64,000 nucleotides of DNA from Natrarchaeobaculum sulfurireducens (GCF_003430825.1 NZ_CP024046.1:62001-126000); one strand, 5' to 3'. Numbered from the stretch's first letter, positions 43,613-53,102 are shown. A program made the numbers and translations. Notes: a model not told the origin generated them from the letters alone.

Positions 43613-44611
43613 TTACGGGATGTACTGCTCTCTGTGGACGACTTCGGATTCGTTTTCCTCCTCATTGATCGCGGTGACGACGATCTGATCGCCGTCAGTG
43701 TCGTAAGGAACGTACAAGGTTACGTCCTCCCACGTGGCAGTAAACTCGTCATCGTCACGATCAAACGCCCCGTTGCTTGCACCCTCAATAGTAGATTCGA
43801 TCTCGATCCGATTGGCATCGACCCCGCGCTCATCGGTGAGCACGACCGCCGCCTGCTGAATATCGCTTGTTGGACTGTCGTGTTCCCAATCGATCTCGAC
43901 GACTGCGTCGTCGTTTTCGTCCTCGATTGGTTCCTCAAACACTTCTTCAGGATCGTCTGGCCTGTCATCGATTGGTGCAGCAAACAGAGACCGCCACTCA
44001 CCATCCTCAGTGGCGAGCATCCAGATCGTATCATCTTCAGTTGGATCATCGACAGTGATTTCCGCTGCTGCCATATCCTCTCCATCAAGCGTCTCAGTGA
44101 GTTCTTCCTCTTCAAACCAGAACTCCGCGCCTTCTAGCTCAAACACATCTTCGACTACGGCGTCGTCGTCAACCACCTCAGCATCGAGTCCCTCGAGGTC
44201 CTCCTCATCGCCGCCGCCACGAAACTCCCAGCCGTCCTCGACCCATGCCACAGGATCTAATGGATTAAGTGAGTGTGACAACTCGCTCATTCGATCGAGG
44301 TCATCTTCGACAGCCGCTTCGAGAAACTCATAGACTACGGACAGTGGATCTTCGTCCGTGTCATCACTCTCTTCTGTCTCCGCATCGTCGTCAGTCGCTT
44401 CCTCCTCCGGTTCGTCGCTACCGCCGTTGCTATCGGACTCGTCGCCACCCCCATTGGTTGGGTCGCTCGAGGACTCGTTATCCAGACATCCCGCAAGCGA
44501 GACGACGGTGACGAGCCCAGCCTGTAGTGCACGCCGACGAGAAACCGTGGTGGTTTCGGTAGTACGGTGGACATTGCTGGTCTGGAGGAAGTCGTCTCTA
44601 TCGAGGACCAT
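43613..44611 (-). CDS. Acidic Tat-exported lipoprotein
   Basis: A 332-residue protein with a Tat signal and lipobox (SRRRALQAGLVTVVSLAGC), hence a membrane-anchored lipoprotein facing outside. A low-complexity acidic linker of about 50 residues (many Asp, Glu, Ser and Gly) follows the Cys. The rest contains two mixed domains without recognised motifs; one region (DPLSVVYEFLEAAVEDD) resembles the helical start of NTF2-like or DUF-type lipoprotein domains. ATG 44,611 is chosen because it precedes the signal by a normal distance. It is transcribed in the same direction as the pseudo-protease genes. Confidence 0.75.
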   Translation of the reverse strand: MVLDRDDFLQTSNVHRTTETTTVSRRRALQAGLVTVVSLAGCLDNESSSDPTNGGGDESDSNGGSDEPEEEATDDDAETEESDDTDEDPLSVVYEFLEAAVEDDLDRMSELSHSLNPLDPVAWVEDGWEFRGGGDEEDLEGLDAEVVDDDAVVEDVFELEGAEFWFEEEELTETLDGEDMAAAEITVDDPTEDDTIWMLATEDGEWRSLFAAPIDDRPDDPEEVFEEPIEDENDDAVVEIDWEHDSPTSDIQQAAVVLTDERGVDANRIEIESTIEGASNGAFDRDDDEFTATWEDVTLYVPYDTDGDQIVVTAINEEENESEVVHREQYIP

Positions 44612-44842
44612 AACTTGGCTACGGAAGTTGGAATTTTGAATGTTTTGTATCCCTGAACAGAGGTTGATCAGACCTCGAAAGTACCAACCTCGGTCGTTCA
44701 CTCACAGCCAGTAGCGATTGGTAGTGTTCAGCCGCTCAACAGACCTTTCTTCGTAAAAACATTTATTCGGTTTACGTCACTAGATACTATCAATGTACCA
44801 CTATCTGTCAGAAAGCATTCTCCGGACACAAAATGAAAGCGT

Positions 44843-45667
44843 ATGCCGGTAGCAGGACTGGTCTTCTCTGGAGTGGTCGCAGCGTTCGGTATCCTTGTTC
44901 TTCGTGATGCACGGAACACACGTGATCGAGTCTTGACAGCAACCGAACTGCACGAACACGGTGAGCAACTCGAGGATAGCGGGACCGGGACGACAGCCAG
45001 AGGACCAGTCTCAGTGACGGCACCCGGACGACCCGATCGAGCCCCGCCTGCGGAGGTAGAAACGACCGATGGGGAACCGGCACTGTGGGCGTGGCGCGTT
45101 CGATCGAAACATGCAAAAAGGAGGGGCGGAAGTGCGTGGCGTACCTCGGATAGCGGTCTCGCGATTGGAGAATTCTCCCTCAGACAGGACTGGGAGGACA
45201 TTACTATCGACACTGACTCGCTCCTCGACGAGGAGGTCGGTGTTCTACAGGGCCACACGGATCCGTTCGAGGCACCAAACTGTTATCTCGGCGAGCCAAA
45301 ACTTGACGTCCTACTTGGCGAACTCGACCCGATCAACAAGCTGCTTGAGCGGTGGGGACTGACCGGAGACGACGGACTCCTGAGCGAGCTAGAAATTACG
45401 ATTAGCAGCGGTCGAAAGACGATGACTCCAGACCGGTATCAAGCAACCGTCATCCGGGACGGCGACGAACTCCTTGTCCAGGGTGAACTCGATGAGACGG
45501 GCGATACACCAGTGCTTCGTGGCACCGAAAACGTTCCAATGCTCGTTGCTGTAGGGAATCTCGAGAAACGTGCCGAGCAAATCAAAAAACAGGCACGACG
45601 GAAAGCGATAACTGGTGTCGGGATTATCGGATTTGGATGCCTCGTCGCCGCTATCGCTGTGCTGTAG
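44843..45667 (+). CDS. GIDE-domain membrane protein 1
   Basis: A 274-residue protein with one N-terminal helix (about 3-20), a central GIDE-type domain and a C-terminal helix (about 255-274). The domain shows the pattern of the family related to mitochondrial MUL1/MAPL: a short beta segment (ARGPVSVTAPGRPDRAPPAE, 20 residues), WAWRVRSKHAKRRG, and later VIRDGDELLVQGEL. No RING finger is present, as usual for prokaryotic members, so ligase activity should not be assumed. M48 peptidase genes lie on both sides, and a second GIDE-like gene is at 52.1 kb next to another M48 gene. Confidence 0.72.
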   Translation: MPVAGLVFSGVVAAFGILVLRDARNTRDRVLTATELHEHGEQLEDSGTGTTARGPVSVTAPGRPDRAPPAEVETTDGEPALWAWRVRSKHAKRRGGSAWRTSDSGLAIGEFSLRQDWEDITIDTDSLLDEEVGVLQGHTDPFEAPNCYLGEPKLDVLLGELDPINKLLERWGLTGDDGLLSELEITISSGRKTMTPDRYQATVIRDGDELLVQGELDETGDTPVLRGTENVPMLVAVGNLEKRAEQIKKQARRKAITGVGIIGFGCLVAAIAVL

Positions 45668-45726
45668 CCGTGATCAGCAATTCGGTTTTGTCGAGAGTTG
45701 AAATCACTTCCTGATTTCTCTCTCGA

Positions 45727-45908
45727 GGGCTCTGGTGAATCACTAGACAGCGGCGACTCCGGGTGGGAAAATAGGTCGCTCGAGGCCCCACGCTGGAACA
45801 ATCATGGCTGCAATCTCGACAAATCCTTCGATGGCGAACTGATTTGCCGGTCTCAGCAAGAGAGCAAGACAGTACAACTCGGCGCAGTATGGCGATTCAC
45901 CAGACCCC
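45727..45908. mobile_element. IS5 type 1-derived MITE, copy 1
   Basis: About 180 bp, non-coding, with ends GGGCTCTGGTGAATCACTAG and the complement of GGGGTCTGGTGAATCGCCAT. The interior is similar to the MITE at 52,926. It has removed or replaced the 5' part of the following M48 gene. Confidence 0.75.
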
Positions 45909-46535
45909 TCTCAATGAGATCGTCACTCGCCTTGCCGGACAAACCGACCTGCCGTCCCCTGAGATTCGGATATTCGAGCACAGTACACCTCTCGCGCTCA
46001 CCGTGGGCTATCGTCTCACTACATCGACCCTCATTCTCTCTCGAGGGTTGATCGAGACGCTCGGCGATCGCAAATTGGAGGCTGTCATCGCCCACGAACT
46101 TGCTCACGTCGCTAACCGGGATACTGCAGTGCTCACTGCACTGTCAGTACCCAGTGCCGTCGCACGGCTCGCTCACAGCCGGTACGGCTACAACCCCGTC
46201 ATTGAACCGCTCTCGATGCTAGTTCGAATCCTTAGCCAGTGGTACGTCGCTCTCATCTCGCGTGGCCGAGAGTACGCTGCCGACGACGGCGCGGTCGCAA
46301 TCGCCGGCGATTCAGCCCCTCTCGCGAGCGCACTTGAGTCGCTCGACGCCACCTCGATCGTCACCCGTCGACAGACCTCCGCGAACGGGATACGGCCGCT
46401 GCGTTCGCTATAGTCCCGCCACCGTGGGAAGAACACCGCTTCTTCGATCGGACCAGACGGTTTATCGCGCGTCAGATCTTCGGCACGCATTCTCCAACGG
46501 AAAGACGCATTCAACGCCTCCAGGATCGCCTGTAG
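45889..46535 (+). pseudogene. M48 peptidase, N-terminally truncated and frameshifted
   Basis: The remaining part includes the complete zinc motif AHELAHVANRD, the third-ligand motif REYAADDGAV and part of the tail. The N-terminal membrane helices are missing; the MITE end supplies an in-frame ATG (ATGGCGATTCACC), so a short product MAIHQTPLNEI... could be made. Near 46,390 the frame shifts: one frame stops at 46,413, while the normal C-terminus (PPPWEEHRFFDRTRRF, TERRIQRLQDRL) continues in another frame to 46,535. It is a decayed paralogue of the intact gene just downstream. Confidence 0.8.
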
Positions 46536-46627
46536 AGACGGACGCGAGGACGGAACCGAACGCTTTTTTGTCGAACGTGTGATGGTAGATCAAAATCGGA
46601 CGGAGAGATGCCGGTTTACAGGGACGG

Positions 46628-47866
46628 ATGAAAACACCAATGCAACCACTGTGGATGACGTTCGGGCTCTGGCTTCGAATGCTTATCGCCAGCCTTATTG
46701 CCGCGCTTGGGATTGCAACGCTGCTCGTCATCGAGTTCGTGATGATCGCTGGCGTCACGGTGGTGTTCTTGACGCTCGCTCCGTGGGCGCTCGCCGTCTG
46801 CCTGCTTCTCGTCGTTCCCTGGCTCGTCGTCGCGACCGCCTACCGGTGGGTGATACCGGCCCCACTCGTGGTCGGTCGTCTCGGCCACGACCCCTTATCC
46901 GAAGCGTTCGAACTACTGGCACGCGGTATCGCGAGTCCCGATACTCGCGAGGTGCTTCGCTCAAGCGCCGTCGCCTTCGGACTGCTCGTTGCCTGGTTCA
47001 TCGGTTTCGTTTTCGTCGAAACTAGTTCGCTGACGCCGTTTCGAGCCGTCGCTCCGCTCGCTGTTGTCGCCGGGGTCGTCGGTTCGCTCGTTCTGACTGG
47101 ACGCCTCATCGCCGACGAACTGGGCGAGGGCGGCAGCGTCCAGCGACGACTCGAGGAGGAGATTTGCGTGTTTGAGCGCGACGAACTGGACGCCGACGAT
47201 ACTGAGCGCCTCGAGGATCTGCAGGCCCGCCTCGACCGGCTCGCGAACCAGGCGGGCGTTCCGGCCCCGACCGTTCGACTCGGTCGTGAACGGACGCCGA
47301 TCGCAGCCACCGTCGGCGTCCGGCCAGAGACGTCAGCGATCGTCCTCTCGCGTGGACTGTGCGAGCAGCTTTCGGACCGTGAACTCGAGGGCGTCCTCGC
47401 CCACGAACTTGCTCACGTGCTTAACCGCGACGCGGCAATACTGACGTTCCTGTCGATCCCGCGGGTGAAAGCCCACACGATGCTCGAGACCGAACAGGAC
47501 GGCCACCGAAACCCGTACCACCACCCGATCGTTGCCATTCCCATATTCGTCGTCGCCGGTCTGAGTCGGTGGGTCAGCACCGTCGTCGCTCGCTATCGCG
47601 AGTACGTCGCCGATCGGAGCGCCGTCGCGATCACCGGCGATCCCGCAGCACTGGCCAGTGCCCTCGAGACGCTGGATCGCGACCTCAAGTCTCGTCCCTC
47701 GAGGGACCTTCGTGAACACCGGTCGACGACGGTGTTCTCGATCGTGCCGCCACCGTGGGAGGAACACCCCTTCTTCGATCGGACCAGGTGGTTCATCGTG
47801 CGTCGAATCTTTGGCACGCACCCCCCGACCGAGAAACGCATCGATCGACTCCGCGAGACCGACTAG
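46628..47866 (+). CDS. M48-family membrane metalloprotease (HtpX-like), intact
   Basis: A 412-residue integral membrane protease. The first 180 residues hold about four membrane helices. The catalytic domain has the zinc motif VLAHELAHVLNRD (His, Glu, His), a membrane hairpin, and the third ligand in YREYVADRSAV, followed by a C-terminal tail (PPPWEEHPFFDRTRWF and EKRIDRLRETD). HtpX-type enzymes degrade damaged membrane proteins. All catalytic residues are present. Four M48-related genes or relics lie within 11 kb, and this is the longest intact one. Confidence 0.9.
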   Translation: MKTPMQPLWMTFGLWLRMLIASLIAALGIATLLVIEFVMIAGVTVVFLTLAPWALAVCLLLVVPWLVVATAYRWVIPAPLVVGRLGHDPLSEAFELLARGIASPDTREVLRSSAVAFGLLVAWFIGFVFVETSSLTPFRAVAPLAVVAGVVGSLVLTGRLIADELGEGGSVQRRLEEEICVFERDELDADDTERLEDLQARLDRLANQAGVPAPTVRLGRERTPIAATVGVRPETSAIVLSRGLCEQLSDRELEGVLAHELAHVLNRDAAILTFLSIPRVKAHTMLETEQDGHRNPYHHPIVAIPIFVVAGLSRWVSTVVARYREYVADRSAVAITGDPAALASALETLDRDLKSRPSRDLREHRSTTVFSIVPPPWEEHPFFDRTRWFIVRRIFGTHPPTEKRIDRLRETD

Positions 47867-47908
47867 TGAAGAGGCCGACCCAACTATTCGAGCGCCGAGA
47901 TCGAAGCC

Positions 47909-48064
47909 TCACTCGAGTGACTGGACGGCAGTGGCCCGATCGAACAGATCGATAGCGAACGGAACACACTCGACGATCGAAGTCTGGAGCTCAGAGTGGT
48001 CGTCCACGACGTAGTCCAACGGTTCTGTCGACCAGTCTCGGTACTCGTTCTGCGTCGGTGATTC
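47909..48064 (-). pseudogene. C-terminal relic related to 36.2 kb
   Basis: The minus strand reads DWSTEPLDYVVDDHSELQTS, then FAIDLFDRATAVQSLE and a TGA stop at 47,909-47,911. The last 16 residues are close to the relic at 36,205-36,299. No start codon or N-terminal domain is present. The family is unknown to me. Confidence 0.45.
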
Positions 48065-48125
48065 GTTTCGATACCGGGTCGGCCGAGCGTAAGCCAGATT
48101 CCAGAACGAAGATTGGCAGACGAGT

Positions 48126-49736
48126 TCACTCGAAGCGATATGACTCTACCCGATGGATCGCAATGTACGTAGAGATGCTACCGAACAGTACGACGAGAAG
48201 AGCCGAAAAGATGGCACCAGCAGCGTTGATCACGATTTCGTGAACGCCAAATACAGACGTCAACCAATGACTGACGATTGCCGAGTGACCGAGAATCGTT
48301 GGGAGCGTTACCAGGAGAATCACCACAGAGTACACAGCAAAAGCGGTCTTGCTGGGAACAATCGCTTTCGTGCTTCGGGAGACGCTCACGGCTTCGAACC
48401 GTGGAAATACTGTCCCGATCCCCGTCGCGATAAACCCGGAACCCGCCGCGAGTATTAGCGCCGAGAATGAGAACGTAACGAGCGCTGTGGACTGGTGGGG
48501 ACTCAAAATAACGAGGACTATCACGGCACCAACGGTAATCGGAGTTCCCAGAAGTGCGCTCGCAACAGCATGTCCACCGACGAGTGCCCGTCCAGGAACG
48601 GCTCCAAGCAGTGTCACAGGAAGTGTAGCACCTTCCGCCCCCAAGATATTCAGCGCAAACAACGATCCTGTGATCCAGATACCGCTCAACAGTACCCACA
48701 ATGGGAGCGAGCGGCCGACGGTTCCCGTCTGCACGGCCGTCGTAATCGGTCCGATGAGAATAATCAACGGGTACAGCGTAAACGATAGCATGACCGGCGC
48801 ACGACGGGCGCGCTTCCAGTCCACTTGGATTACACCGAGCAGTGGAGCTGGAACGATGCCAGTAAGTCTAGAACGACGCGACTCTGTTCGTTCCACGGAT
48901 CGATCGTGTTCGATCGAGACGCCGTCTGCGTACCAGAGCCACTCGGCCAATCGGTAGAGCACAGGAATCGCGGCGGCCAGCAAGACACCTGAAATGACGA
49001 GTGATCCTCCTGCTCTGAGCGCCGAACCATCGACTTTAGTGCCAATTGTCGCGAGATCACCGTACCATCCAACTGGAGTTGGAGAAAGTACCTGATATGT
49101 CGGATCGAACACTGATACCAAATTTTGCGTCACGATCAGCCACAGATACGCAATCGCGGCTCCCGCAAGCAGAACCGTCCGAATGCGTGTGAGGAATTTG
49201 GATCGGACGCCACTGTTTCTCACGGCGAGTGCAACGATGAACCCGGTCACGAGTGCAGTGACCAACACCACACAGATGGTGAGTAGAATAAACGGTGTCG
49301 CTAACGGGGAGCCGAGGCCAATCGCGAACACCAGAGAGACGGCCGCACCGAACACCACCGCCGGTACTCCCCAGAGGAGCAACTCAGCGACCACCAGTCC
49401 ACCGACCAACTCACGATGGGACACGGTCGTCAGTAACCCGTCAGCGTTGTCGGGACGTAGTGCAATCGAATAGGCTCGATATCCCCCGAGGCCAGCGACT
49501 CCGATCCACCCGTACACGAACGCCATCTGAATCCACTCGAGTGGCGTCTCGATCTCTCCGGAACCGATCGCCGCTCCGAAGAAAAACACGCCAGCCAGGC
49601 CTACAAGGGAAAAAGGAAGAAACACGACGAGCACAACGACACTCGCCACTAGCTGCACGGTGTTCGACGTAAGCGCCCGCCATCGCCGACGTAACTCGGT
49701 TATGGCAATCGTGCTGAGAAGTGTCCACTGAAACAT
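48126..49736 (-). CDS. ABC transporter permease (ABC-2-like)
   Basis: A 536-residue membrane protein with about twelve hydrophobic helices, arranged as two halves separated by a basic loop (SVERTESRRSRL). It has the general layout of haloarchaeal ABC exporter permeases. Its gene starts 3 nt after the ATPase gene stop, so the two make a transporter. Substrate unknown; the location among membrane proteases and GIDE proteins suggests export or envelope maintenance, but this is inference. Confidence 0.85.
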   Translation of the reverse strand: MFQWTLLSTIAITELRRRWRALTSNTVQLVASVVVLVVFLPFSLVGLAGVFFFGAAIGSGEIETPLEWIQMAFVYGWIGVAGLGGYRAYSIALRPDNADGLLTTVSHRELVGGLVVAELLLWGVPAVVFGAAVSLVFAIGLGSPLATPFILLTICVVLVTALVTGFIVALAVRNSGVRSKFLTRIRTVLLAGAAIAYLWLIVTQNLVSVFDPTYQVLSPTPVGWYGDLATIGTKVDGSALRAGGSLVISGVLLAAAIPVLYRLAEWLWYADGVSIEHDRSVERTESRRSRLTGIVPAPLLGVIQVDWKRARRAPVMLSFTLYPLIILIGPITTAVQTGTVGRSLPLWVLLSGIWITGSLFALNILGAEGATLPVTLLGAVPGRALVGGHAVASALLGTPITVGAVIVLVILSPHQSTALVTFSFSALILAAGSGFIATGIGTVFPRFEAVSVSRSTKAIVPSKTAFAVYSVVILLVTLPTILGHSAIVSHWLTSVFGVHEIVINAAGAIFSALLVVLFGSISTYIAIHRVESYRFE

Positions 49737-49739
49737 TGA

Positions 49740-50501
49740 TTAGACGTCCGGTGAGGTCGCACGATCGGTCGTGACAGCAAGGAATACATCCTCGAGGGTC
49801 GATCCAGCATCAGTCTCGACCTGAGCAGTCAACTCGATAGGCGTCCCCTCCGTGACGAGTCGGCCCTCGTAGAGGACGCCGACGAGATCCGCGAGTTCTT
49901 CGACGACAGAAAGGATGTGCGTCGAGAGAAATACCGTCTGACCTGCTGCCGTAACCTCTGTGATAACGTCGAGGACGGTTCGGGCCGCTCGAGGATCGAG
50001 ACCGCTGGTCGGCTCGTCGAGGAAGACGACCGCAGGTTCGTGCAATAGGGCCTGAATGAGACCGACTTTCTGGCGCATTCCCTTCGAGTAATCGTCGATT
50101 CGTTTTCCGGCATCGGCCGTCAGGTCGAATCGGTCCATCCAGTGATCGATCCGCTGGTCGGCCTCGTCCGGGGGGATGTCTCGCAATCGAGCGAAGTACT
50201 CCAGTTGCTCGAGGCCGGTGAGTTCGTCGAACACAGGTGGGTCTTCGGGAAGGTAGCCAATCGATGCACGGATGGCATCACGGTCAGAAACCGGATTCCC
50301 TTCGATCCACGCGTCGCCACTCGTCGGCTTCGTCAGTGAGGTTAACATCCGCATGGTCGTCGTCTTTCCGGCACCGTTCGGACCGAGAAAGCCGTAGACA
50401 CTTCCCTCGGGAACAGATAAATCGACGCCATCGACAGCAACGGTGGTCCCGAATCGTTTAGTCAAACCGGACGTCTCGATCGCGTAATTCGTGTTCGTCA
50501 T
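49740..50501 (-). CDS. ABC transporter ATP-binding protein
   Basis: A 253-residue ATPase of the CcmA/drug-exporter type. Walker A is GPNGAGKTT (about 38-46), the signature is YSKGMRQK, Walker B is AVVFLDEPTSGLDPR, and the H-loop is STHILS. I chose ATG 50,501 (MTNTNYAIETSGL) because the family begins there; an upstream ATG would add 18 unrelated residues. It pairs with the permease gene immediately downstream. Confidence 0.92.
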   Translation of the reverse strand: MTNTNYAIETSGLTKRFGTTVAVDGVDLSVPEGSVYGFLGPNGAGKTTTMRMLTSLTKPTSGDAWIEGNPVSDRDAIRASIGYLPEDPPVFDELTGLEQLEYFARLRDIPPDEADQRIDHWMDRFDLTADAGKRIDDYSKGMRQKVGLIQALLHEPAVVFLDEPTSGLDPRAARTVLDVITEVTAAGQTVFLSTHILSVVEELADLVGVLYEGRLVTEGTPIELTAQVETDAGSTLEDVFLAVTTDRATSPDV

Positions 50502-51045
50502 TTTCAAATGCGGGTCGCATCGGAGGGTTAGTTTCGATACATCGAGGGCATCCATTAGTCAAGTGGATTCTCGTAAGGCGGTCACGTCAACTTCATCCGC
50601 TGTCGAGAAATCGACAGCTGGGTGCGCTACCGGCCGGGTTCGTAGACGCTTCACACACTGGCTCTTAATGCTGCGTGTGGTGGGGGCTTGTGATGTGAAA
50701 TCGTGGAGGGGCCATGGCAGGGTAGCGGTAGAGTACTATATCTCTCGGAATTAGTTAAACTGTTCGGAGAGTAACAGTCTATTTGAGACCGAGTTGCCTT
50801 TCGACGAGCGATCACACTGGGAAAGATGTCCAGGAACGGACGTAGCTGAGGGTAATACACACTTCGTTCATGAGGATGAGACTACTGTGAGAGAAGTGTT
50901 GCACGAACTCGAGGCCACCGCTGATCGGCCGAGCGGAAGGGTGGAGACGACACGTGGATTCGGTACAGAGCAAACAATAGTATTTCAGCCGACGAGAACG
51001 ATTAGGAGTCGAACTGTTTTTCGCCTCGCCGGATGAGGCCCTACT
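50502..51045. other. Intergenic region before the second intact M48 gene
   Basis: No supported gene. A plus-strand frame at about 50,794-51,036 (80 codons) has no family resemblance. The last 80 bp, including GGAGTCGAACTGTTTTTC, is repeated with changes at 36,150-36,200 and is the leader of the M48 gene. Confidence 0.4.
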
Positions 51046-51987
51046 ATGCGACTGACGGGACCAATCGGTCTGGCCGCTCGTGCCGTTCTCGCGGGCACTA
51101 TCACTGTCGGGGCGTTGCTCGTGAGCGCATACACGGTCACGGTCTTCGTCACGGCGTTCCTCATGATTCTCCCGATGCAGCTTGGGCTGCTAGAGATCAC
51201 CGAAACACGATTCTTGTGGGCGCTCGCCGTCGGTTCCGTGCTCACTCTCCCCTGTTTCGCACTCGTCATCGCCCACGCAATCAGGCGAGAGCGACAGCAT
51301 CTGCTCGAGGGAACTGTCAGCACTGACTCGGTCGACACCGAAGCGGCCCGGATACTCGAGGCTACGGCGACCCGTCTTGCTAAACAGTTTGGCATCGCTA
51401 CACCCGAGGTCCGACTACATCCGTCGAACGAGCCGCTTGCGTACACGACGTCCGGACCGACTGATCCCGTCGTCGCCATTCGACGGCAAGGAACGCCGTT
51501 CGTGGTAGTTTCGAGAGGGGTCGTCAGGATGCTCTCGAGGGCGGAACTTGAGGCTGTGCTCGCCCACGAATTCGCCCATGTGGGGAACGACGATCTGCAG
51601 TTGACCTCGTGGCTCCTCGTCCCACTGTTCGCCGCCGAGTTCATCTACGAGAACGACGAGAACGAGAAGTGGCAGTTCGATCCATTCGGCTGGACGATCA
51701 CGGCCGTCGCGCTCGTCGGGCTGGGCGTATTCTCGCGCGGTCGGGAACTCGCAGCTGATCGGGCTGCCGTTGAGGCAACCGGCGATCCCGGCACACTCGC
51801 GTCGGCTCTCGAACGCCTTGCCGACCGTCGCTCACGACGACCAGCGACTGATCTCCGCCACACTCAGTCGCGGAGCGCAGTCAACGTCCTGCCGACACTC
51901 AACGAAGCCGGTGATCTGAGTGGCTTTCGTGCGACACATCCCCCGCTGGAGGTGCGTCTCGAGCAGCTTCGGTCGGTGGCTGCCTGA
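51046..51987 (+). CDS. M48-family membrane metalloprotease, compact form, intact
   Basis: A 313-residue protease with two N-terminal membrane helices (about 10-70), the zinc motif VLAHEFAHVGNDD (about 168-180), a membrane hairpin and the third-ligand motif RGRELAADRAAV. The C-terminal tail has THPPLEVRLEQLRS. All catalytic residues are present. It is shorter than the 46.6-kb paralogue, with fewer N-terminal helices. Its promoter and first codons are duplicated as a fragment at 36.1 kb. A GIDE-like gene lies next to it in the opposite orientation. Confidence 0.9.
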   Translation: MRLTGPIGLAARAVLAGTITVGALLVSAYTVTVFVTAFLMILPMQLGLLEITETRFLWALAVGSVLTLPCFALVIAHAIRRERQHLLEGTVSTDSVDTEAARILEATATRLAKQFGIATPEVRLHPSNEPLAYTTSGPTDPVVAIRRQGTPFVVVSRGVVRMLSRAELEAVLAHEFAHVGNDDLQLTSWLLVPLFAAEFIYENDENEKWQFDPFGWTITAVALVGLGVFSRGRELAADRAAVEATGDPGTLASALERLADRRSRRPATDLRHTQSRSAVNVLPTLNEAGDLSGFRATHPPLEVRLEQLRSVAA

Positions 51988-52065
51988 CCGGTATCAAGAT
52001 GCCGGTCCGAAGCGTGGACTCTGATGAATCGCTGTAATGTGGTGGACTTTAGATGCTTGATTTTA

Positions 52066-52791
52066 CTATAATAATTCTAAAACAACATAGACTAATGCAA
52101 AGGATGTGAAAACAAACCCAAATATGAAGGTACCAATTGCTGTTTTCTGTAAACTGCTAATTTTGTCGCCGGTGTCTTTATCAAAGATGTATATTATATC
52201 ATCAGAAGTTATTTCAACATTTTCACGGCCATCCGTTTTAGTTCCACTGAATGTTCCAATGACAGATATCCAGTCACCCGGCCTTATGGTTCCTTCAGTA
52301 AATCGCAACCTGTCTTTGAAATCAAAGTTTGTTGGATCAAACGGGATCGGGTCTCCTGTGGCTGTAGTCGGGACTGAGGATGAACCAGATATTGTGTATC
52401 TCGAATCGTGTGTGAGTGAAATGTCAGAACTATCGACATTTATATGGGCCGTTCCAGTATGGTCCTCAAGCATGAAATCAACAGATTCTTTTGTTTTTTC
52501 CAAATCTTTCCAATAGTGGTCATTTTCTGGATCTGCACTATCTCTTGAAGTTTTAGAGATTTTATATTCGTATACAACACATTCTTTACCTTCGATTGGA
52601 GATTTTATCGAATTGCCATAACCTATAACAGTTCCACTTATTTGTACCATATTTCCCCGACATAATGCTGCTGATATCGATATTTCATCTGATTTTTTAA
52701 TCGCTCTCAATTTTCGAAATGGTTTGATAGAATACGCAATCATCATGATTCCGGCCGACAGAATTACTATAACAGTGATAATTTCATTCAT
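52066..52791 (-). CDS. GIDE-like membrane protein 2, AT-rich
   Basis: A 241-residue protein with an N-terminal helix (about 3-22) and a C-terminal helix (about 215-240) around a soluble domain with VQISGTVIGYGNSIKSPIEG (20 residues), CVVYEYKISKTSRDS and GDWISVIGTFSG. The layout follows the GIDE-type protein at 44.8 kb. The gene is notably AT-rich and Lys/Ile-rich compared with its neighbours, which suggests recent transfer from a less halophilic or lower-GC source. It is convergent with the M48 gene at 51.0 kb. Confidence 0.68.
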   Translation of the reverse strand: MNEIITVIVILSAGIMMIAYSIKPFRKLRAIKKSDEISISAALCRGNMVQISGTVIGYGNSIKSPIEGKECVVYEYKISKTSRDSADPENDHYWKDLEKTKESVDFMLEDHTGTAHINVDSSDISLTHDSRYTISGSSSVPTTATGDPIPFDPTNFDFKDRLRFTEGTIRPGDWISVIGTFSGTKTDGRENVEITSDDIIYIFDKDTGDKISSLQKTAIGTFIFGFVFTSFALVYVVLELL

Positions 52792-52925
52792 ACTCCTGTT
52801 ACTAAGAGATGCCTGCCAATAGATATCTTGCTCGGAACGAGCGATTAATCGACTCGTCTTTGCCGTCCAGCTGTTGTAAAAGCCTCAACTGGCCCGTCTC
52901 ACCACCTTCGTCTTTCGAGAGGACC

Positions 52926-53097
52926 TTGGTGAATCACTAGACGGCGGCGACTTACCGTGTATAATCTTGTCACTCAAGGCGTCACGATGGAGCAATTGTG
53001 AGTGTATCCTCTAGGAATCCGACGGTGACGAACCGATTAACCAATCTTAGGACGACTGCGAGACACTTCAACCCAATGCTGTATGGCGATTCACCAA
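52926..53097. mobile_element. IS5 type 1-derived MITE, copy 2
   Basis: About 172 bp with ends TTGGTGAATCACTAGACGGC and the complement of TTGGTGAATCGCCATAC. The interior aligns loosely with copy 1 (45,727), including a shared CACG-TGGA-CAAT pattern. Non-coding. Confidence 0.75.
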
Positions 53098-53102
53098 AGC
53101 CA

